Positions 7,758-15,641 of a DNA stretch of 34,814 nucleotides are shown here, one piece after another. The position numbers and the translations under genes are program-made. How positions within the stretch are numbered: position 1 is the first letter of the stretch; each line of letters starts with the position of its first letter. The DNA is taken from assembly GCA_023254445.1 (NCBI GenBank), contig JALRLN010000003.1:1-34814 (forward strand), written 5' to 3'. The notes under the pieces were generated by a model that worked only from the letters and a program-made list of their open reading frames with translations, was not told the DNA's origin and did no database searches. This stretch comes from Candidatus Poseidoniaceae archaeon. GTDB lineage: Archaea > Thermoplasmatota > Poseidoniia > Poseidoniales > Poseidoniaceae.

Positions 7758-8224
7758 TGGTCGAGTTTCGGACCCCTGAAGGCACCGTTGAGGTGCACCC
7801 CGTTCCAGACGGCAGGTCATGGATCGTCGGTGACCACCGGTTGACGCGGCTCGATGACGTTCGCTGGTCCGTCGAGGGGGAAGGCCGTCCCGCTCGGATT
7901 GCCCATGCGATCCGCGTCGATGACGACGTGTGGCTGCACGTAGATGGACGCGTCCATCGCTTGAGCCTCGTTGAACCAGGAGCACGAAGCGGAGGAGCCG
8001 AGGGTGGCTGCACTGCACCAATGCCCGGGGCCGTTCTGGAGGTCTTGGTGAGCGTTGGTGATGAGGTTGAGGCCGGAACCCCGCTCGTCGTCATGGAGGC
8101 CATGAAGATGGAACATCGGGTGATGGCTCCGACGGACGGGACGGTTGTTGCGGTGCACGTTGAAGTTGGAGGCCGTGTCCTGCAAGGACAAACCTTGGTT
8201 GATGTTGAAACGGACGTCAGTTGA
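7757..8224 (+). CDS. Biotin carboxyl carrier protein of the MCC complex
   Basis: A 155-residue carrier with the C-terminal biotinyl fold. The motif EAMKMEH holds the biotin-accepting lysine at residue 117. It is followed by APTDGTVVAVHVEVGGRVLQ, the mirror-image half of the barrel. The first 75 residues (for example DDVWLHVDGRVHRLSL) resemble the BT linker domain that precedes the carrier in fused MCC/PCC alpha chains. The protein therefore looks like the detached C-terminal third of such a chain. ATG 7757 overlaps the biotin carboxylase stop by one base, with GGAGG at 7744-7748. A biotin ligase must act on it but is not in the window. Confidence 0.92.
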   Translation: MVEFRTPEGTVEVHPVPDGRSWIVGDHRLTRLDDVRWSVEGEGRPARIAHAIRVDDDVWLHVDGRVHRLSLVEPGARSGGAEGGCTAPMPGAVLEVLVSVGDEVEAGTPLVVMEAMKMEHRVMAPTDGTVVAVHVEVGGRVLQGQTLVDVETDVS

Positions 8225-8272
8225 GGGCCCTCCATACGATGACGCTATGACCGCCTGCGTTTGGCGCAGTGC

Positions 8273-10828
8273 ATGGATGCACCCTCCATCGTCTTCGGCT
8301 TCCGGCCGACGGTGTTGGTTGGTCTCTTGCTGGCCACGTCCATCGCGGCCGTCTTTTGGCGAATCCTCGTTCCACGCCAACTCCAAGGCCTTCGTGTGGC
8401 CTTTCCAACCGGCACACGAAGGTACGAAGTGCATAGAGTCACCCAAAGCGTCGACGAAGCCCGCCGTTTGTTGGCCACGTCCGGGATGCGGCTCGGCGTG
8501 AGCGCCTACCTCATGGCGCTTGTCGGTGCATTGCTGCTGATTGTCGAGATCCTGCTGATGAACGGGGGCGTGCAGGAGGGCCTGTCCGCCGTCAACCTCG
8601 GACTGGCCATGCTCCTCATCGGTTTCACGTCGCTGACGTCCATCGGTGCCGCCCTTTCTGCCATGTTCCTGCCTTCAATCGGGCTTCAAAGGGCCAGCCT
8701 GCAGCACAACGACCCCAAACGACGACGGAGTTCCGTCCTGCTGTTCTTCGGTTGGATGTCGTTGACCGGCATGGCGTGGTGGGGGATGGCTGGCGTCGAA
8801 TCGTCATGGCGAACGAGCGTGACCCTGGTCGTGGCGCTGACACCACCTGTGTTGGCATACGGTCGAGTGCTTGGCTCATCGTGGCACGCCATGCGGTTCG
8901 AGCACGCTCGGATGGCTGTCGGGAAAACGTCCCCTTTCCGAGGGACGTCCCCCAAACCTCGGCAGCAAGCCTTCGCAATGATCGTCAACATCAACCTCAT
9001 CGCGATGCCGTTGGTCGCCCTGAACACCTTGGTGACCCTCGTCATGATGTTGGCCACACCTGATGTGTTCGTTCACTCGGAGGCCGTGGTTTCACTCCCA
9101 GAGTACACGGCGCAAGCCACGGTGATGGAAGAAGGCGGCTTCCTTGGATTTTGGATGATTGAGGGATTGTCGGGCATCGACGACGCTGCCATCCGGGCTC
9201 CACTTGTTGCCTGCGTTCTGCTGTTCCTTTTGCTCAACGTGGCCATCGTCGGGCTGCTGTTTGTGTACGAAGTCGCCCGCATCATGTTCCTCGACCTGGC
9301 GGAGGTCTCTGGGCGGGGCGGCATCCGCATCACGGACAGCCGGTTGCTGAGGGCGGAGCGGAGTCAGCAAGCAAAGGTCCTGAACTTCTGCTTCACGGGC
9401 TTTGCCGGTCAATCCATGCTCCTTGTGGCCTTGGCTGCCTTGACGTTTTGGGATTCCATCAACCTGCCTTCGGGTGCTGCATGCGGCGCGTGGGAACAGA
9501 CCGTCTGCCATGTGGTTGAGAAAGACGCAATGGAGTCCCTGACATGGATGCTGTCTGCTGGAGGGCAGGTTGCCTTCTTGGCGGTCTGGGCGCGTTCGTT
9601 TCGTGTCGGTCAGCACCTCCCGAGCATCGCGTTTGACGCAGCGGCAGGGGACGACCGGGAGCGTCTTGAATCCATGGAGGACATGATCTACCTCCGTCGA
9701 GGAGGATGGTTTTCGAGCCTGGCAAAGGACGAATGGAGCAGCACCCTCGAACGCTTTGAGGACGAATCGCACCAGTCCGTCAGCGCAGGATTGGAGGGGA
9801 TTGAGCTAAGCCGCCGAACGATGGCGAGGATGCAGGTGTTCGCCGCCCTTGGTCGATGGTCCGAGGCAGAAGAAGAAGCCATCTCGCTGATTGCCCTTTC
9901 CGCCCGTCGATCAGGCCACCATGCGAACGCCTTGCTCGCTGCCGCTTCCCTTGCGCAACGCGATTTCCCAGAAGCCCGGTCACGGTTGGCCACCCTCGCG
10001 GACGGCGACCTCACAACCAATCGACTCCGTTGGTTTTTGGCCGTGTGTCAGCCCCGCGCCACCTCGATTGACCCAGACATGCTTGCGTCCCTCATGGTGG
10101 ACCCCGTGACCCGCATGAACATCGAATTCTTGGAGCGCACAGCGGCCGGCATCGCAGAGGGTCCACGGCCAAAGCGTGACGGTGCCATGGCCCGGCGTTC
10201 CCTCCTTGGTGATGCCGCTCGCCTTCGACTTGAGGGGGCTTCGGACCGTGCGTTGAGCCTGATTGAAGACCACGTCGAGCGCTTCAACCTCTCACCAATG
10301 GAATGGCTCCATGGGCACGCGGTCCGGATCCTCCTCCACCTCGACGAGGGTCGAGTTGCCACTGCAGGCTCGCTTGCGCTGGCTTTGCCGCATGAGGCTT
10401 CCCGCCACCCGCATTACCGCGTCGCCCTCAACGCGTTGGCAGCGGTTGGGCAAGGAAGGCCTCCTGCAAGCGAACCAACTGGCATGACGTGGATCGACGA
10501 AGCCGTTGGCGATTGGATTCAAGCATGGCCGTCCCGTCACGAAGTGGCCGTCGGTCCTGTGTGGACGACCCGAAGCCTTCGTACCCACGCATGGGAGGCC
10601 AATCCATGGGTGCTTCACGACGCGCGGGGTCAAGCATCGACCATGCTGAGGCACATTGGACGCCCTGCGTCAAAGGTGCAATCGGAACTTTCTGGACGGG
10701 CACCGCCCAAAGGCCTGCACATGCACTTGTCTGGGGTGTTGGTGGACGTCGGTGGCTACCCGCTCGACCTTGGTTTGCCGGGACGTGTGGACCACGACGC
10801 CGTGCGGAAGGCTGGGTTGCTGGGCTGA
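8273..10828 (+). CDS. Large unknown membrane protein with helical C-terminal domain
   Basis: Not recognised. The first 480 or so residues contain about nine hydrophobic segments (for example FRPTVLVGLLLATSIAAVFW, AYLMALVGALLLIVEILL, MPLVALNTLVTLVMMLA, LLFLLLNVAIVGLLFVYEVA). A small extracellular loop holds two cysteines (SGAACGAWEQTVCHVV). From about residue 490 to 800 the sequence turns into amphipathic helices with alternating Ala/Leu and charged residues (RWSEAEEEAISLIALSARRS), suggestive of TPR-like repeats, which I cannot confirm by eye. The last 70 residues are Gly/Pro-richer. ATG 8273 is the first in-frame ATG; TTG 8261 lies just upstream and neither has a clear Shine-Dalgarno. A small hairpin (CTGCG/CGCAG, 8255-8269) precedes the start. 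The stop abuts the stop of the next, opposite gene. Confidence 0.72.
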   Translation: MDAPSIVFGFRPTVLVGLLLATSIAAVFWRILVPRQLQGLRVAFPTGTRRYEVHRVTQSVDEARRLLATSGMRLGVSAYLMALVGALLLIVEILLMNGGVQEGLSAVNLGLAMLLIGFTSLTSIGAALSAMFLPSIGLQRASLQHNDPKRRRSSVLLFFGWMSLTGMAWWGMAGVESSWRTSVTLVVALTPPVLAYGRVLGSSWHAMRFEHARMAVGKTSPFRGTSPKPRQQAFAMIVNINLIAMPLVALNTLVTLVMMLATPDVFVHSEAVVSLPEYTAQATVMEEGGFLGFWMIEGLSGIDDAAIRAPLVACVLLFLLLNVAIVGLLFVYEVARIMFLDLAEVSGRGGIRITDSRLLRAERSQQAKVLNFCFTGFAGQSMLLVALAALTFWDSINLPSGAACGAWEQTVCHVVEKDAMESLTWMLSAGGQVAFLAVWARSFRVGQHLPSIAFDAAAGDDRERLESMEDMIYLRRGGWFSSLAKDEWSSTLERFEDESHQSVSAGLEGIELSRRTMARMQVFAALGRWSEAEEEAISLIALSARRSGHHANALLAAASLAQRDFPEARSRLATLADGDLTTNRLRWFLAVCQPRATSIDPDMLASLMVDPVTRMNIEFLERTAAGIAEGPRPKRDGAMARRSLLGDAARLRLEGASDRALSLIEDHVERFNLSPMEWLHGHAVRILLHLDEGRVATAGSLALALPHEASRHPHYRVALNALAAVGQGRPPASEPTGMTWIDEAVGDWIQAWPSRHEVAVGPVWTTRSLRTHAWEANPWVLHDARGQASTMLRHIGRPASKVQSELSGRAPPKGLHMHLSGVLVDVGGYPLDLGLPGRVDHDAVRKAGLLG

Positions 10829-12676
10829 TCAGCAACGACGGCGAAGGCGTTCCATCGCCGCATCGGCCTCGCTGAGCGCGCTCAGCGCCTGTTCGGTGGC
10901 CGCGGTCCGGATGGCCTGCTCCGCATCACCGAGATGGCGCTCAACGGCGAGGCGGTCTTCATCGCCCACACCGAGTCCTGCAGCGTGAGCACGTGGCCGC
11001 AAGGAGGCCCATTCTTCTCGAAGGAAGGCGTGCAGTTGGTCGGCTTCGCCAAGATCACGGTCAAGGGCCGCAAGGTCTGCGGTAAGGGCATCGAGACGAC
11101 GTCGTGCGAGGGTCCATTCCTTCGCTTCGGTCGCTTCTTCGACCGCCGTCAGCCGCTCAAGCCATGATGCTTGGTCCTCGAAGCCTTCGAGGCGCTGGAC
11201 GATGCTCGACTTTTGGCGCAAACCACGGCGAACCGCGTCCATCGCTTCACGTTCGACCGTGAGGCTTCGGCGCACGCCTTCGGCCAACCCGGCGGCTTGA
11301 CGCCCGTCGCCTTCAGCCAAGGCTGCGTCTGCTGCATCGAGGCGTTCTCGGTGAGGTTGGAGGTTCAGTCCATCGGCCGCTTCCAGAGCACGCCTGGCCT
11401 CGGAGAGCACACCCTGAGCGTCCTCCAAGGCTCCGGCTTCGGCGTCGAGTTGTGCGGGGATGGCTGAAGCGAGCACGTGGGCCTTTTCTGGGGCTTCCCG
11501 GAGCATGAAGCGTCGTGCCTCGTCAAGGGCTTCCTTGAGGGCAGCAACGTGGCTCCCCGAAGCGTTGCTGATGGCCATGGACGCCGTTTCAATGGCCGCT
11601 TCCGCTTTCGACCACCACGCGATGATGTCCAAGGCGCGGCGCTTGGCTTGACGAAACAAGGCTTCACCCTCGCGAAGCGAGCCGAGTTCGACTTCTCGCC
11701 GCGCCGCGTCAAAGAGGCTGCGTGGTTTTCGAGCGTTGGGTGCAACCGATGCTGCTTCGTCAACGGCGGCGAGGGCATCCGCCTCGATGGCCACCACGTC
11801 GTGCTCAAGGGAGATGGTTCGTTCGATGTCTTCCTCGGCGTCGTCCAACAACCGCATGCCGTGCTCAGGCTCGGTGTACCCTTCAGCCGCTGCTGTCCTG
11901 AGGAGGCTTGCTGCTTGGTCCACCCTGCGTCCGCTTGCTCGCAGTTCCAACAGGCGTCGTTCCAGCCCATCGAGGCGAAGGTGGAAGGCCTTGCGCAATC
12001 CGCGGTGCTCGTCTTCAATGAACCATGACCGAGCCGCCAGACCGCTTGCAAGGAGGGTGACGGAAGCACCAATCAGATCGTTTACGGAACCCGTATTTGT
12101 GCGAAGTCCGAACCACAACGACGCAGTGAGCACCGCTCCAAGACCAGTCAGGAGGGCCCGATACCGTGCTGCTTTGAAGCCCCGCCCGGTACCGTGGTGG
12201 GCCGTACGGAACACCATGCCGGCAAGGCAGACCAGCACAGCCATGGAGGCGATTCGCTCTGTTGCTGGCACGTCGACGTGCTGAAACGCCAGGAAAAGCA
12301 TCGGGGCCCAGGCAACGCTGGCGGCCGTGACCGCGCGCGCGGTGGCGTCTGCCTCATCGCTCGCGTGGTCGTGCACAAGGCTCCCGAAAATCAGGACGAG
12401 TGCAGGGACGCCGAGTGCGGCAAGCGGGGCGCCTTGCCCGTTGAGGACCGATTCGATGCCGGGCCATCCCAACCAAAAGGCGGCAGCAAGGGTGGCCAAC
12501 GTGACGATCATCGCCAACTGCCCGAGGTGAGATTCACGCCGTTGGCGCTCCGCATCAAGCGCGGCCTCAAGGTCAAACCATGCGTCCACGGGCGTGGCTT
12601 CGTGCCATACGGCATGAACCTTGGTCAACAGCGGACCGGAGGAGGGCGCCTCGGAATGTTCATGGGTGGACCCCAT
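10829..12676 (-). CDS. Unknown membrane protein with long coiled-coil C-terminus
   Basis: Not recognised. With the ATG at 12676 the protein has 615 residues. After about 50 hydrophilic residues come six hydrophobic segments (LAMIVTLATLAAAFWLGWPG, PLAALGVPALVLIFGSLV, VAWAPMLFLAFQHV, MAVLVCLAGMVF, LLTGLGAVLTASLWFGL, LIGASVTLLASGLAA). From about residue 235 to the end the chain is Ala/Glu/Leu/Arg-rich and strongly helical, with recurring heptad-like spacing, probably a long coiled coil or helical repeats in the cytosol. The start is uncertain: an upstream in-frame ATG at 12700 would overlap the pyrB start codon, and no Shine-Dalgarno distinguishes them. It has the same layout as the convergent neighbour (membrane bundle, then helical rod), which suggests related function but not proven homology. 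Confidence 0.7.
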   Translation of the reverse strand: MGSTHEHSEAPSSGPLLTKVHAVWHEATPVDAWFDLEAALDAERQRRESHLGQLAMIVTLATLAAAFWLGWPGIESVLNGQGAPLAALGVPALVLIFGSLVHDHASDEADATARAVTAASVAWAPMLFLAFQHVDVPATERIASMAVLVCLAGMVFRTAHHGTGRGFKAARYRALLTGLGAVLTASLWFGLRTNTGSVNDLIGASVTLLASGLAARSWFIEDEHRGLRKAFHLRLDGLERRLLELRASGRRVDQAASLLRTAAAEGYTEPEHGMRLLDDAEEDIERTISLEHDVVAIEADALAAVDEAASVAPNARKPRSLFDAARREVELGSLREGEALFRQAKRRALDIIAWWSKAEAAIETASMAISNASGSHVAALKEALDEARRFMLREAPEKAHVLASAIPAQLDAEAGALEDAQGVLSEARRALEAADGLNLQPHRERLDAADAALAEGDGRQAAGLAEGVRRSLTVEREAMDAVRRGLRQKSSIVQRLEGFEDQASWLERLTAVEEATEAKEWTLARRRLDALTADLAALDRDLGEADQLHAFLREEWASLRPRAHAAGLGVGDEDRLAVERHLGDAEQAIRTAATEQALSALSEADAAMERLRRRC

Positions 12677-12698
12677 CGACAACAAGCGAGGGTCAACC

Positions 12699-13631
12699 AT
12701 GGTCGGTCTCATCACGATGGAGGACCTGAGCAACGAAGACGTCATTGAGGTGCTCGACGCAGCCGAACGCCTGTTGCCCGTGGCCCGCGGTGAATCCTAC
12801 CTTCCGCTCTTGCAAGGTCGAATCTTGGGCAACTTGTTTTTCGAGCCGAGCACGAGGACAAGGATGTCGTTTGAAACCGCCATGAAGCGACTGGGGGGGG
12901 ACGTCGTCAACCTCGGTGACGTCAGCACGTCTTCGGTGGTGAAAGGCGAAACCCTGTTTGACACCGTTCAGATGGTCGACGGTTATACCGACATCATCGC
13001 TCTGAGGCACCCTCGCCAAGGCGCGGCCCGGTACGCGCAGGACGCCGCTCGTGTTCCCGTGTTGAATGGAGGCGACGGGGCTGGGCACCACCCCACGCAG
13101 ACCATGCTCGATTTGTTCACCATCCGCCAAGCGCACGGTCGGCTCGAGGGCCTCGATGTTGTGCTCGCGGGGGACCTTCGCTACGGCCGAACCGTGCATT
13201 CCCTCTCGCACGCTTTGGTTCGGTTTGGTTGCCGAGTCGTGCTCGCCAGTCCAGAACTGCTCAGGATGCCTTCCGAGATTGTCGAGGACCTTCGCGCGAG
13301 CGGAGGTGACGTGACGGAGACCACGGACCTGCACGCGAGCCTCGCCACCGCGGACGTCGTTTACATGACTCGGATTCAAAAAGAGCGGTTTGCGGACGAG
13401 GACGAGTACACCAAGGTGGCCGGCGCCTACAAGTTGCACGCCAGAGACCTTGCGGACGTGCGTTCAGACATGATCGTGATGCACCCGCTTCCACGCGTGG
13501 ACGAAATCCACCCAAGCGTGGACAGCACCCGACACGCGAAATACTTCGAACAGGCCTTCAACGGCGTGGTGACGAGGATGGCCTTGCTTTGCAGGTTGCT
13601 TGGTGTGGACGTTCCAGGAGGTGAGGCGTGA
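12699..13631 (+). CDS. pyrB: Aspartate carbamoyltransferase, catalytic chain
   Basis: Condenses carbamoyl phosphate with aspartate in de novo pyrimidine synthesis. Family motifs are complete: FEPSTRTRMSFETAM near residue 49 (carbamoyl-phosphate loop), SSVVKGETLFDTVQM with the catalytic Lys, HHPTQTMLDLFTI near residue 130, GDLRYGRTVHSLSHAL, and MHPLPRVDEI near residue 260 (aspartate-binding loop). The 310 residues match the usual 305-310. ATG 12699 gives an N-terminus (MVGLITMEDLSNEDVIEVLD) that aligns in length with archaeal PyrB; an ATG at 12717 is an alternative. The gene runs into pyrI with a one-base TGATG overlap, as expected for the PyrB-PyrI dodecamer. Confidence 0.96.
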   Translation: MVGLITMEDLSNEDVIEVLDAAERLLPVARGESYLPLLQGRILGNLFFEPSTRTRMSFETAMKRLGGDVVNLGDVSTSSVVKGETLFDTVQMVDGYTDIIALRHPRQGAARYAQDAARVPVLNGGDGAGHHPTQTMLDLFTIRQAHGRLEGLDVVLAGDLRYGRTVHSLSHALVRFGCRVVLASPELLRMPSEIVEDLRASGGDVTETTDLHASLATADVVYMTRIQKERFADEDEYTKVAGAYKLHARDLADVRSDMIVMHPLPRVDEIHPSVDSTRHAKYFEQAFNGVVTRMALLCRLLGVDVPGGEA

Positions 13632-14107
13632 TGTCGAACGAAAGCAGCATGCGTCGCGTGACAGCGATTCGAAACGGAACGGTGATCGATCACATCCCTG
13701 CAGGAGGGGCCTTGCGCGTGCTGGACCTGCTCGGCCTTCGTGACGGAGCGTCCGTGCCCGTTTCCCTCGTCATGAACGTGCCCTCCAAGAAATTAGGCTC
13801 GAAGGACATCATCAAGGTCGAAGACCGAGAATTGACCGGTGACGAACTCGCCCGTTTGGCCTTGGTGGCTGCATCGGCAAGCGTCGCCATCATTCGGGCG
13901 TACACCGTCGCGGAAAAGCGCGAGATCTCCCTTGGTGACGAGGTGGTGAATGTCGTTCGATGCACGTTCTCCAACTGCATCACGCAGCATCCTCGTGAGC
14001 CCCTGCCCCACCGGCTGCGCGTGGTGGACCGTGCGGAGGTGCACCTGCGATGCCATTATTGTGGCCGTCCTCAGGACCTCGATGCGTTGGTGAAGAACGT
14101 CATCTGA
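13631..14107 (+). CDS. pyrI: Aspartate carbamoyltransferase, regulatory chain
   Basis: Allosteric subunit that binds nucleotides and holds the catalytic trimers together. An N-terminal allosteric domain (RNGTVIDHIPAGGALRVLDL) is followed by a C-terminal zinc domain with four cysteines in CTFSNC and CHYC. The spacing, about 30 residues between pairs, is that of PyrI. The 158 residues match the E. coli protein (153). ATG 13631 is chosen because GGAGGTGA at 13617-13624 sits six bases upstream and the A is shared with the pyrB stop. The 3' end overlaps the opposite tRNA thiolase gene by 8 bases. Confidence 0.96.
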   Translation: MSNESSMRRVTAIRNGTVIDHIPAGGALRVLDLLGLRDGASVPVSLVMNVPSKKLGSKDIIKVEDRELTGDELARLALVAASASVAIIRAYTVAEKREISLGDEVVNVVRCTFSNCITQHPREPLPHRLRVVDRAEVHLRCHYCGRPQDLDALVKNVI

Positions 14108-15062
14108 GCCCAAGGTGGCCTCGCATCTCGCACGCTTTGCACACGGGTCCTGACGAAGGCCCGTTGCAACGTTGGCACGCGTTGACGTGGTGTTCAGGCT
14201 CGCCAGATTCGGCGAGCGATCGAATCGCATCCAAGGTGCGCACCAAGCCATGTCGGGTGCCAGGGCGCTCCTCTTCGAGTTGAGCGACGGTTTCACGCAT
14301 CCTCCATCGTTGCGCTCCCTCAGCGTTCGGGCAGGTTTCATGGTGCATAGGGAGCCCACGATGCAAAGCGACAAGGTGCACCTCCTGTTCAGGAATCGGG
14401 CGAAGCGGGATGATGCGTGGAGCGAGCCCCTCTTCGACGCGGTGGGTGTGGGGCGCCATGCGCAGGCTGCGCTCCACTTCGCCAGCCACGAGGTTCATCA
14501 TCACCGTCTGAGCGACGTCGTCGAGGTTGTGGCCAAGGGCCACGACATCGGCACCGACGCGCTGAGCAAGTGCGTTGATGCCCTGCCGACGAAACACGCC
14601 ACAGTAGGCGCATGCCGTGGTGGGTGCGCCATCCTTCGTGCTTCGCCCCATGGCGTCCACCACGTCGTCCATGTCAAGGAACTCGAGATCCCTGAAGGCC
14701 ACGTGCTCAAAGCGCAGGCCGAGGTCTGCGCACAGTTGTCTCGCTGCTTCCATGGACGGCGGCCGGTACCCTTCAATGCCTTCATCGACACATCCCCCGA
14801 TCAACGTCACGTCGGGCCGCTGACCGAGCAGGTCGTGCAGCATGGAAAGCAGCACCGCAGAATCCTTACCTCCAGAGATCGCCACCAAAATCGTCGTATG
14901 GCGGCCATCGAGGTGGAGTTGTTGCCGGAGTTCTTTCCCGACCTTCTTTCGGACGGAGCGGTCGAGATGACGTCCGCAGTACCTGCGACCGGAATAGCGC
15001 TGATGGACGATGGCGGGCGCTGCGCAAGCGTCGCAACCCGGTACGTCGAAGGCACGCTCCAC
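14100..15062 (-). CDS. tRNA 2-thiolation ATP-pyrophosphatase, TtuA/Ncs6 family
   Basis: Activates a tRNA uridine by adenylation and exchanges oxygen for sulfur; the family includes TtuA (position 54) and Ncs6/Ctu1/NcsA (wobble position 34). Visible: an N-terminal zinc site CDAC...CGRH; the PP-loop VAISGGKDSAVLLSML near residue 61; an iron-sulfur-type CAYC near residue 150 with a partner Cys in HHETCPNAEG; the helix LGHNLDDVAQTVMMNL; and a C-terminal zinc site CQRC...CKAC. At 320 residues it has the usual length. The start is a GTG; no ATG is available in frame upstream and no clear Shine-Dalgarno is seen. TtuA and Ncs6 cannot be separated by eye. Confidence 0.9.
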   Translation of the reverse strand: MERAFDVPGCDACAAPAIVHQRYSGRRYCGRHLDRSVRKKVGKELRQQLHLDGRHTTILVAISGGKDSAVLLSMLHDLLGQRPDVTLIGGCVDEGIEGYRPPSMEAARQLCADLGLRFEHVAFRDLEFLDMDDVVDAMGRSTKDGAPTTACAYCGVFRRQGINALAQRVGADVVALGHNLDDVAQTVMMNLVAGEVERSLRMAPHTHRVEEGLAPRIIPLRPIPEQEVHLVALHRGLPMHHETCPNAEGAQRWRMRETVAQLEEERPGTRHGLVRTLDAIRSLAESGEPEHHVNACQRCNGPSSGPVCKACEMRGHLGLR

Positions 15063-15118
15063 GCCCGCCCATCGGGCGCCCCCTGATGAGGTGTGCGACC
15101 AGGGACGCCAAAATTTTG

Positions 15119-15144
15119 CAATTGAAAAATTGAATTCTCAATTG
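15119..15144. repeat. AT-rich imperfect palindrome, copy 2 of the intergenic motif
   Basis: CAATTG at 15119-15124 and 15139-15144, with the same 14-base spacer length as the copy at 5361-5386 and 23 of 26 matching positions. AAAATTTTG at 15110-15118 extends the AT-rich block. Its midpoint is about 70 bases upstream of the leftward tRNA thiolase start and about 190 bases upstream of the rightward roadblock-like gene. Confidence 0.7.
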
Positions 15145-15245
15145 AAATACGAACCGCAGGAACTCCTGTCCCTATCTCCGTCGCGAACTCCCGCTCAGTC
15201 CTTCGGTTTCCAACGAGATCTGCTGAAGCATCCGTTCGGCTTCTG

Positions 15246-15259
15246 AATTGAACTCTCAA
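15246..15259. repeat. Partial copy 3 of the intergenic motif
   Basis: AATTGAACTCTCAA matches AATTGAATTCTCAA (15128-15141) at 13 of 14 positions and in the same orientation. It lies 65 bases before the ATG at 15324, so it could be part of that gene's promoter or an operator half. Confidence 0.45.
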
Positions 15260-15323
15260 AACGTGCTCTTCCGCCGTTCCCACGGGAAAGGTCTTGAAGC
15301 CCGCCGTTGCGGGTGATGGCTCG

Positions 15324-15641
15324 ATGTCGACACGAGGCGCCGTGCTCAAGGCCTTCAAGCGCTGCAAAGGTGTTGACGAGGCCCTCCTCGTCGAACACGA
15401 TTCACCGCTCCCATCGCCGGACGACCAGATCGCACGTGCTGCGTTGGCCGTGGCGCAGGCGGCTGGCGTGGGGGCACTGGAGCATGTGCATCTCGCCGGT
15501 GATGCGGCGACGTCGATTTTCTTCGCGCCTCCTGGGCCGAGGGTGATGCTTCGCGGGGCCCCGGGCGGCCTCGGGGCATGGAGGTACACGCATGAACGCC
15601 ACCGTCCCATCCTCCAACACCTCGCGGAGGTGGATGCATGA
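15324..15641 (+). CDS. Small roadblock/LC7-like protein (tentative)
   Basis: A 105-residue protein with no firm family match. Its order (N-terminal helix, strand ALLVEHDS, helix DQIARAALAVAQAAGVGALE, strand HVHLAG, strand ATSIFFAPPGPRVMLRG, C-terminal helix RHRPILQHLAEVD) is compatible with the roadblock/LC7 fold. That fold typically forms dimers that scaffold or regulate small GTPases. ATG 15324 has GGGTGAT seven bases upstream; an in-frame TTG at 15294 lies further out. The stop overlaps the next gene by four bases (ATGA), so the two are almost certainly co-translated. Coding status is strongly supported by this overlap; the fold is a visual guess. Confidence 0.6.
   Translation: MSTRGAVLKAFKRCKGVDEALLVEHDSPLPSPDDQIARAALAVAQAAGVGALEHVHLAGDAATSIFFAPPGPRVMLRGAPGGLGAWRYTHERHRPILQHLAEVDA

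Larger units (their letters stand above)
15063..15323. other. AT-rich intergenic region between divergent genes
   Basis: The largest non-coding gap in the window, 261 bases between the tRNA thiolase gene (leftward) and the roadblock-like gene (rightward). It contains an AT-rich block with the intergenic motif at 15119-15144, then a GC-richer stretch, then a shorter motif copy at 15246-15259. Both promoters must lie here or in coding sequence. I find no cloverleaf, no convincing protein and no strong terminator. Confidence 0.7.

Noticed and set aside
3748..8224. Propionyl-CoA or acetyl-CoA carboxylase operon
   Set aside because: The carboxyltransferase carries the MCC-type GAFLPMQDEVFPD segment and a LiuC-like hydratase follows, so leucine degradation is the better reading.
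8255..8269. Hairpin CTGCG-TTTGG-CGCAG just before the 8273 start as a terminator or riboswitch
   Set aside because: The stem is only five pairs with no U-tract and no conserved aptamer sequence. It may be chance in GC-rich DNA.
15063..15323. A tRNA or other structured RNA in the largest intergenic gap
   Set aside because: I looked for a T-loop (GTTCRANNC), an acceptor stem and a D-loop on both strands and found no consistent set. Only the CAATTG motif copies stand out.
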